Assembly (NCBI GenBank): GCA_021234155.1
Contig: JAJEKV010000005.1
Coordinates: 23,575,584 to 23,639,583 of the forward strand
Reading direction: 5' to 3'
DNA: 64,000 nt
Source of the DNA: Isoetes taiwanensis
Lineage: Eukaryota > Streptophyta > Lycopodiopsida > Isoetales > Isoetaceae
Part shown: in pieces, positions 56,645 to 64,000 of the stretch
How the letters are laid out: each line of letters starts with the position of its first letter
Numbering within the stretch: position 1 is the stretch's first letter
Program-made: the position numbers and the translations under genes
The notes under the pieces: model-generated
Database searches by the model: none
What the model was told of the DNA's origin: nothing
The model's input: the letters and a program-made list of their open reading frames with translations, nothing else

Positions 56645-57029
56645 ATGTCGAAACTGGCGGCCATCGTCTCTTCCTACGCTGGAGCAGTGGTTGCTACATG
56701 GAGCGAACAGGTGAGGGATCTTTGTGCTAGTTTACTTTAGTTTTTGCTCGTCCACTTGCTCAAGTCTGACATTACTTTATACTTTGAGCCCGTGGCCAAG
56801 AAGACAAAAGTTTCTTAATCTCATTGTTTTAGTTTTCTTTTTCCTTTTTTATGCAATATCTCTAGGTGGCTGCAAATGCCCCTAGCTGGACATGATTGAT
56901 GTATATTTGGTCTCATAGACCCAAGCGGTCTCCGTAGACGTTAATATAATCTTTCTTTGCCAGTGAAAACTGAAAGACAAAGCTGAAGAGCTAATCTTGG
57001 AAAGTGGTGGAGTTGGAGGAGCGGCCAAG
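56645..57029 (+). pseudogene. 5' part of an unidentified small gene, split by Ty3 copy D
   Basis: Exon 1 (56645-56710) encodes MSKLAAIVSSYAGAVVATWS plus EQ and ends in a GTGAGG donor. Exon 2 starts after the TTTGCCAG acceptor at 56963 and reads KLKDKAEELILESGGVGGAAK up to the LTR at 57030. Joined as written, a TGA opens exon 2, so one base may be wrong or the acceptor misjudged. The product is not recognised; a hydrophobic N-terminal stretch is followed by a charged helix. The remainder would lie beyond element D, outside the window. Confidence 0.45.
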
Positions 57030-59829
57030 TGATGCCATGCTATGGCAGCATAGAAGAGCATAGCACATATTGGTATACCTATGCCTGCATATTGATTTGA
57101 GCATTGAGATACAAGCACAAGAGATTTGAAGACTCACATCCCTACAGAGTACAAGTGGAAACTTGTTTGAAGAGCCAAGGTGAGGACATTCATGGAAGAT
57201 CACACAAAGCATGCAAGGAAAGAAGATTCAAGCAAAGCAATTTGAAGTTTGGAAGACCCTTGAGTTGACTCGGTATGTGGTTTACTTTGAGTTCTTGGCA
57301 TGAGCACTATTTCACGTGGTTCATATCTAGAGTTCATCACCTCAATCCTACTCAAGACATCCTACTTGCCTCATATTCCATGTCTCACCTTCATATTTTA
57401 TAGCAAATTTGGCAAATAGCCTTTTCTCTAGTCAAAACATGCCAGTCATGCACCATTCACATTTTACACACTCATTCTGTCACCACCATCTTGAACGAAC
57501 GAAAAATTCCACTCAATTTGGCCGCTCCATGACCTAAGGTCATATTCTCTCTCTAAAAGTCAAAGTAGAGAGAGAAAGTGCACAAATTCCAAAAGGAAGT
57601 ATGAAGACGTCAAGCAATCAAATTATTACACAAAAGTTACAAGTTCATGTGCACTAGTGCCAACTTGCTGCATCTCATCACCAAAGATTGCCAAATCACC
57701 ATCCACATCATCACCATTGCCATGTCATCACACACATGTCACCCTTCATGAAAAAATTTATTCTTTCAAAAATTTCTCCTAAGTAAGTCATTTGGACTAT
57801 TAAGGGGACATTTCACCATGCCACATCATCACTAATGCCTCAACATCACCACACACGTGTCACACACTTCATTTCCACCTCATCAAGAGTTTTGGCTAGA
57901 AAAAAGACATTTTTCCAACTTGTTTGACTCATCACCATCTCATGTTGCCATGTCACCCTCCATTTGCCAACTCACCATGACAACTTGCCACTTCACCATT
58001 TTTTACCCCATTTTGAGCCAAAAAGCCAAGTGTTCATTTTTGCAAAAAAGGTTCTTACATCATAGAGCATCAAAAAGATTCCATTTGCAAAAAGAATTTT
58101 CAAAAAGATTTCATATTGACCTTCATTTTTAGGTTCTTGGAAATCGTGCCAAAGTTCAAAGAGTAAAAAAAAATCCTATCTACCCCCACCTTGGCCTAGA
58201 CTCTCCCCATCCAATCTTGGGAATCGTGCCAAAGTTCAAAGAGCAAAAAAAAAAAAAAAATTCCTATCTACCCCCCCTCCCCGACTCTCCCCATCTAATC
58301 TCCCCCGCCACATGGTACACCGCAGTGTGGGGCCATGTAACGGACCGAATCCCCGTGGGTATAGCACGTAATTTTAATAATCCATCCGGATTATTCCTTA
58401 TATATCCATGTCTTCCTTCATGAAGACTGTCTGTGGGATAAATGGCCAATCCCTAAAACCCATGTCGTACCAAGATCCGTCTGATTGCCTGGAATTAACT
58501 GCCAAATCATCATGGAACACCCTCGGATCTGCTCATATTATGCCAAGAACTACTTAATTAAGCTAAAAGACAAGATTATAGACCAAAATTGCCAAGAACA
58601 GGCCGGGACATAGCAATTTGAAAAGGGAAGATGTTCACAAAGAAACTTCGGGGGCTTTGAGTGAAAAAATCAATCGACACTTCTCTTTTGGAGACTGGTT
58701 CTGAAGACTTATGCTTGAATCTACCTTCCGAGCTTCATAAATCTATGGATTACCTTATGCTACCATTATATTTGCTGATTTGAAGACTGACTTGATCATG
58801 TACCCAAGACTACAGAGCTTGGGAATCTGTTCAATGAATGTGTGATTCTGAAATGAATGAAAATTCGACCCTTGATGACATATCTGAGTATAATTTTCTC
58901 TCCACTTTTTGAGAAAGATAAAACAATAAATAAAGAACGAAAGTTTCAGATAAAAATTGTTCATCTGGTGTTTGCTATGATTAAATCTCAACATATCCTA
59001 CTATACAGGTTAAAATTCCATGTCATAATTAGATCAAGCTGCATTTAGAGTAAATCAGGAGTTATTTTCACAGGTTTTTTGTGTTTGCAGAGAAGCTAAA
59101 TGCATTTGCAGAGAATTCTTCATGTAGACAAGAGCATATAAGCTGAAAAAACACAAAAATAGCATTCATATCCTGCCTGCCAACAGTAATTTAGCTTACT
59201 TTTGCATTCTTAAGCCAAAAATTGCATATTTAAGTCTATAGCTGCATTTCTAACCAACTAAGCAGTTACCCCTTGCTTGCAAACTATAAGAAGTTTTAGA
59301 ATACATTTCAAAACCGAAAAAGATCTTCAAACAGTTGATTTGTCAAAATTCTGCTTGCTGTTTTTTTACTGTGACAGATTGTCAAACCAAATCTTGAAAT
59401 TTCAGGATATTTTGCACCTGTTTTTGCAAAAAGCGTGTTTGATCATTGTGTGCAGACATATTAGAAGGAGAACCAGGCATCAAAACACAAAAAGAATTCA
59501 TATCTTTCGATCTGCAAAAAATTGCTCTCTGCCAGGGATATTGACCAAATTTTGACCCAGTCAGGAGTGCATATTTGAGTGATTTGTGCTATTCATTTGG
59601 CATCTGACTTTTGGCCAAGCATTCTTCAGAACCTTGAGTAGCTTTAACATTTGAAATCATGATTAAATCTTTGTTTGCTTGCAAATGGCATCAATCTTTC
59701 TAAGGCAGTCTTTTTTCTGATCTGAGAAGGTAGTTCCAAATTCGTGTTCAAGTTTTATTCTTGGAACTTAAGCAACTTGGAGGTTCTAAACCATTGAGGT
59801 TGAAGGTTTTGCCAGGAACAACTTCAACA
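57030..59829 (+). repeat. 5' LTR of copy D (2.8 kb)
   Basis: Starts TGATGCCATGC and ends CTTCAACA just before the primer site. Homologous to 3602-4089 and to the minus strand of 43470-46157. It contains (A)17 and C-rich runs at 58243-58285 and many CATCACC-type repeats at 57700-57960. Confidence 0.88.
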
Positions 59830-59832
59830 TTT

Positions 59833-59850
59833 TGGAGGTCCTACTGAGAT
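59833..59850 (+). promoter_or_regulatory. Primer binding site of copy D
   Basis: TGGAGGTCCTACTGAGAT, one base different from element B; resembles the complement of a tRNA-Gln 3' end. Confidence 0.6.
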
Positions 59851-59871
59851 CATTACCTGGAATTTGAACAC

Positions 59872-60639
59872 ATGGCTCCCAGAAGAAACAATGAAACTTC
59901 TGAGCATGCTGAAGCACAAGAGAACAATGAGACCTCTGCTGCAGTACCAGGAGTGAGTATACAAACAAATACAGGTATGCCTTGCCACTATTTTGAGTTG
60001 AACATGCCAATTCCTGCTCCCACATTTGATCCAAGCATGAATGCCAATAACTTTCTGAAAACTTTTGAGAAGTACTATCAGGAATACGGACACAAGAAAG
60101 AATGTAAGTTTTCTGAGTTCAAGAAGTGTTTCAAAAATAATGAAGTAAGAGCTTGGTTGGAATATATTATGAGTCTAGGAGCTAATTCATGGGATGAAAT
60201 AGTTAAGAAATTCTTGGCAAAATTTGGTAAGCTGCTTGATCCTCAAGATTTGATCTTTGAATTGCAAACCTTTCACATTAAACATGGTGAAAGTGTGCAT
60301 TAGTATGTAGAAAGATTCAATCTTTATCTTGTCAAATGTCAAATCAATCAAGTATCTAATCAAACTTTACATCTTGTAGCTTCATTTATCAGAGGTTTGA
60401 GCAGCAGACCAAGACTACACAGGAAAATGCTTAAGATTCAGAAACAAGAAGGATTTGACACAATACACAAAGATCTTACAAAGGCCACTGAGATTGCTGA
60501 TATGATTTCCTATCTCCCTGATGATGTGCACTCACATCATGATCCTTTCTTTCCAGATTATGAGACCTGGGCCTGTGCCAATCTATGCTATTCAAAAGGA
60601 CAAGAAGAAATAAAAATGGAGGATGAAGGTCCCATGTAA
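59872..60639 (+). pseudogene. Gag polyprotein of copy D, one internal stop
   Basis: Starts MAPRRNNETSEHAEAQENNE 22 nt after the primer site. The structural region (MPIPAPTFDPSMNANNFLKTFEKYYQEYG, WDEIVKKFLAKFGKLLDPQDLIFELQTFHIKHGESVH) is intact up to a TAG at 60301-60303, where copy C has CAG (HQYMERFN). After it the frame continues, IRGLSSRPRLHRKMLKIQKQEGF, to 60639. A single nonsense change thus separates it from an intact first part of Gag. Confidence 0.82.
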
Positions 60640-60661
60640 TTGATGTCAAGGTTTGAGATAA

Positions 60662-61967
60662 CCAAGGTGTTCGAGGCTCGGTTGAAGTAACAAAGCAACT
60701 TCAAAGAAATGAAAAGTTCGGACACGAGAAGAGAATATACCCTACATGTGCTCATTGCTCAAGAAATACTCACTCATCATACTATTCTTTGGTATAGGCC
60801 TTGCACCAAGTGTGTGGTAAGAGAGGGCATTTTGGTAAAGAATGCCCCTGTTTGTGCTTTTTGCAAAGCAGTCATTGTGTCAAAGAATATTTTGCTAGAC
60901 AAGAAAAATCTAAAGCTAATAAGCCAAGTGCCTCTATTAGATTTGTGCAGGAAATTGAAGAGCAAGAAGAAATCATGGCTGTGCACATGAGAGGAATGAA
61001 TAATGCAAAAGACAAAGAGCAAGTTCAAGTGAATGAGGAAGCCAATGTGCTTAAACACAAGGAAAATGAACCAAATATGGTTGTACCTCCTCCCCCTTAT
61101 CAGAAATGTTTGAGAAATGATAAGGAGAGTGAGGATTTTGAATCTTTGCTTAAAAATTCCGAAATTAGTGTTGATTTGCTAACTTTGCGGAAAATTGCCC
61201 CATCCTATAGAAGAAAGGTTCTGAATCTGACCAAGGAGGATGAATTTGCTCTCACAAATCACATTGAAGAGCATGTTCTGACTCAAGAAGACTATGATCC
61301 AGGAGCCTTTACATGTGTAGCCAGAATGGGTAAAAAGATATTGACCAAAGTGCTGCTAGATGGAGGATCACCACTTAATGTGATGCCACATCATATCATG
61401 AGATTGTGTGGTCTAGAAATTGACAAAAAAGCTCCTATGGTGTTAAAATCATTTTCAAACACTAAAATCAATTATATGGGAATAGTTTGGCCTAATTAAG
61501 GAAGAATTGTGCAAAGTGAAAGATGCTGATGTGACCTCAGAAATAGTAAATCCAAAATGGTTGTCCTGCATTATGCCTATGGAAAAGAAAAACAAAACTA
61601 TCAGAATTTGCATTGATTACAGAGATTTGAACAAGGCTACTATCAAAGAAGTTACCCTTTGCCTTTCTTGGAAGAAGTATTGCATGCTGTTGCAGGAAAA
61701 GAGAACTATTCTTTCTTAGATGGATTCTCAGGATTCAATCAAATAAGCATCAAGGAAGAGGATCAGCCAAAAACTTCTTTCATCACACCATGGGGAACAT
61801 TTGCAATGAAAAGAATGCCTTTTGTACTGATGAATGCTTCAGCAACTTTCCAAAGAGCCATGGATACTATCTTCAAGGATATGCCTCCAACAGCATTTCG
61901 AGTTTTTCTGGATGATCTTTGCTTAGGTACTTCTTGCAAAGATCATTTTGATTATAGAATAGAATAG
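60662..61967 (+). pseudogene. Zinc knuckle, protease and RT N-terminus of copy D
   Basis: This repeats the organisation of 1-1303: zinc-knuckle frames (60709-60990, 60801-61499), protease LLDGGSPLNVMP, the deletion junction MGIVWPN, then reverse transcriptase in two frames (61507-61719, 61659-61967) with FLDD. It differs from copy A by a few indels in the first 170 bp and is identical for about 1.3 kb after that. Confidence 0.85.
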
Positions 61968-62735
61968 AATAGAAATTAATATCCCTTGCGCCCTCAGGCC
62001 CCTGGACTTGTGTAGCATGGGCGAGCTCCCTGAAAGGGCGCTACTAGCACATCACGCTGATTTAATGTAGCCTTTTTTGAAGGCTTATTTTTTCCTATTA
62101 GTACTAGCACCCCGCTTTACATCGGCCGTGGCGGGTCGTATGTTGATGCGTCGTTATCAATCAGCTTTTAATTGAACAATTTTGTGTGGGGTTTATGAGT
62201 CGCCTTGTGCGGTTCATATTACAAGCCCTCTTTCTCGTGTATTTCTCGATTATGCGATCATCATCCACGGATTTGCGTGCGCCATATCTCTCATTGATTC
62301 GTCCTTGTCTTCGGAATGTGTACTTGGTTGTCCTCATCTTATATTTTTATATTTGTCTCTCGATGTCTCGTATATGGGCACTCATTAATCATGTGGTTCT
62401 CATCCTCCACTTCCCGAGGTGTGCAGATTCCACATGTTGGCACTCCTTTTCCATTCCCTCCACTCGTCCTTTTCAATTCTTAGATCATGACTCCCCATCC
62501 TGAATCTAGCGGGGATATCTCTTACGGCCTTTCCTAGCAGTCATCTCGGTACATATGGTGTCCTATCGTTGTTCCGGGTTGAAGATTGTCATGAGCGAGA
62601 ATGTCTTGGTCTGTGTGTTTTTGCAGCCATGCTTTTGTAGCTTTATCAGCCCATTCTTCATTCCAACGCCCTTCGTCTATTCCCATTTCTACGGTCCACC
62701 TTGCTACATAAACCACCCAATTGCCTATGAGAATG
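61951..62735 (-). mobile_element. LINE fragment inside Ty3 copy D
   Basis: Same insertion point, same tail and same 5' truncation as 1287-2070. The LINE frame is shorter here (62534-62716) because of several CTG-to-CG type differences. Confidence 0.75.
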
Positions 62736-63360
62736 AATTATCTAACAAAATTATTTGCCATGTGCAAAAAGGAGGTGTGAGCCTAAACCCCAAGCAATGT
62801 GTTTTCTTGTGCTCAAAGGAGATTTATTAGGACATGAAGTGTCCACCAAAGGCATTCAAGTTGCAAAAAATAAAATTGAGGCTTTGAAGAAGCTTGCTCC
62901 TCCCAAAACACTCCAAGCGGTGAAAAGCTTCTTAGGTATGACCCGTTTCTTGAGAATGTATGTTCCTCACTTTTCATACAACTATTTCTAATCTCACAAA
63001 AGTTGGAAAATTCTCAAAGAATGAAAGTAAGCATATTTTGGTTGATTGGAATGAGACATGCCTAGAATCTTTTGATAAAATCATAAATGCTATTTGTCAC
63101 TCTATTTTGCTAAAGCTTCCGGACTTTGAGAAACCTTTCAAAAGATGCACTAAGAGAAAGGTGTGTGAGGCCCATGCAGTTGGAAGAACACAGGTTGAAG
63201 TCGAGAATGAAGTTCGATAAAAAGGCCAAAGATATAGCAAAGATTAAAATGCTCATAAGCTTCAAGGTACCCTCAAAGGTGGGTGAATTAGTTCTTAAAT
63301 GGAATAAGGCAAAGGAAAGATGTGGCAGCAAAATTTGAGAATCTTTGGGAAGGTCCTTTT
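62736..63360 (+). pseudogene. RT thumb, RNase H stub and integrase tail of copy D
   Basis: Matches 2072-2705, including the jump from LPDFEKPF to the integrase tail (GELVLKWNKA, then ENLWEGPF in another frame). Extra one-base indels split it into more frames than in copy A. Confidence 0.8.
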
Positions 63361-63689
63361 TTGAAGTAATTGGGATAGCATGGAAAGATTCTTATTGGTT
63401 AAAGGGATGTTCTTGATGGTAGAGAGCTATTAACCCCCATCACATTCGTGCATTTGAAAGGTAACCGGCAACAACATGTTGCCTTAAGTTTATTTAGTTA
63501 AAGTTCTATTGAGAATTTGTAGGTAGTCTAGTATAAGTTGCTTTTGAATTGATTATAATTGCAAAATGTAAAAAATAGAAAAAGGAAAAGATAAGAAATA
63601 AGTGCGTGAATACTTTGAGAATTAGTTTGAGTTCATAGATCAAAGAAATCATTTAGTTAGAGTTGTTCATGCCCAAGAATTCCCTCTTC

Positions 63690-64000
63690 GAGACTAATCC
63701 CATCGATCAGGGAGACATGGATCGCCATTCTAGGAATGGGGCCGAGCATGCATGTTTTTGCATGCATGCGGGGCGATGTCCATTGCTGGTTGGGGAGTTA
63801 CCGCTATTTTAGTGGCGTTTACGCATCCGACTCCTCATCCATTTCCTCCTTCTCTCTCAGCCCATTCTAGAATCCCATCGTCCGAGACATCGGATGCCAT
63901 TCTAGAATGGGGCGAGCATGCATGTTTTGCATGCATGCATGCGGTGGCTTTATATCCGATACGGTTGGGAGTTAAGCTATTTTGGTAGCGTTTTACGCAT
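63690..64000. repeat. Two further CCATTCTAGAATGG repeat units at the window end
   Basis: Units start near 63726 and 63897, each after CATCG..GAGACAT(C)GGAT and followed by GCGAGCATGCATGTTTTGCATGCATGC. The first is only about 170 bp and the second runs off the window. They replace the 3' end of copy D. Confidence 0.65.

Larger units (their letters stand above)
57030..63695 (+). mobile_element. Ty3/gypsy retrotransposon copy D (family 2), 3' end lost
   Basis: It has a 5' LTR (57030-59829), a primer site, gag, protease, reverse transcriptase with the same embedded LINE as copy A, and the same RNase H/integrase deletions. It stops within the 3' non-coding region at about 63695, where the CCATTCTAGAATGG repeat begins. 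No 3' LTR follows in the window. Over 60824-62120 it is essentially identical to 164-1460. Confidence 0.9.

Overview
The window looks like nuclear DNA of a land plant with a large, repeat-rich genome. Genes are split by GT-AG introns, and plant-type Ty3/gypsy LTR retrotransposons fill much of it. The recognisable host genes are plant families: a cytosolic alpha-amylase, a Brittle1-type adenine nucleotide carrier and a GH27 alpha-galactosidase-like protein. A ParB-like/DNA N4-N6 methyltransferase gene beside a DUF7869-type transposase fits a seed-free plant (fern, lycophyte or bryophyte) better than a flowering plant, but that is inference.

Layout. 1-4089: 3' half of a Ty3 element (copy A, + strand) with an embedded LINE fragment, ending in an LTR that meets an inverted LTR piece (to about 4520). 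4921-6580: exons of a Brittle1-like carrier that has lost two of its three signature motifs. 6742-7269: two exons of a GH27 protein, cut off by a complete 10.2 kb Ty3 element (copy B, 7388-17616) with matching LTRs and an AATGA target duplication. 17797-18816: tandem terminal-inverted-repeat units built on CCATTCTAGAATGG; the same units return at 63690-64000. 19930-21600: decayed CACTA transposase (- strand). 21690-22105: solo-LTR-like sequence. 22690-31000: the most unusual block. A minus-strand multi-exon gene (23276-26453) joins a ParB-like domain to a beta-type DNA methyltransferase. It lies head to head with a plus-strand decayed DUF7869-type transposase (27393-30200). The space between them holds an array of a 14-bp perfect palindrome, CTATGCGCGCATAG, which also recurs in the introns and flanks. 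31150-40390: mostly featureless, with one possible inverted-repeat element and one possible host exon pair. 40395-46157: Ty3 copy C (- strand). 46158-52371: a minus-strand multi-exon gene or element with reverse-transcriptase-like motifs and an embedded MITE. 53098-55989: alpha-amylase (- strand, 12 exons). 56645 onward: a small divergent gene interrupted by Ty3 copy D (57030-63695, + strand), a near-copy of A carrying the same LINE insertion and the same internal deletions.

The Ty3 copies belong to two related families. Family 1 is B (LTR about 1.97 kb). Family 2 is A, C and D (LTR about 2.7-2.8 kb). Both have a primer site resembling the complement of tRNA-Gln and, in B and C, an extra RNase H domain upstream of the reverse transcriptase. 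Differences between otherwise identical repeat copies cluster at CTG/CAG versus CG sites. This suggests consensus errors at methylated cytosines, so many frameshifts here may not be biological.
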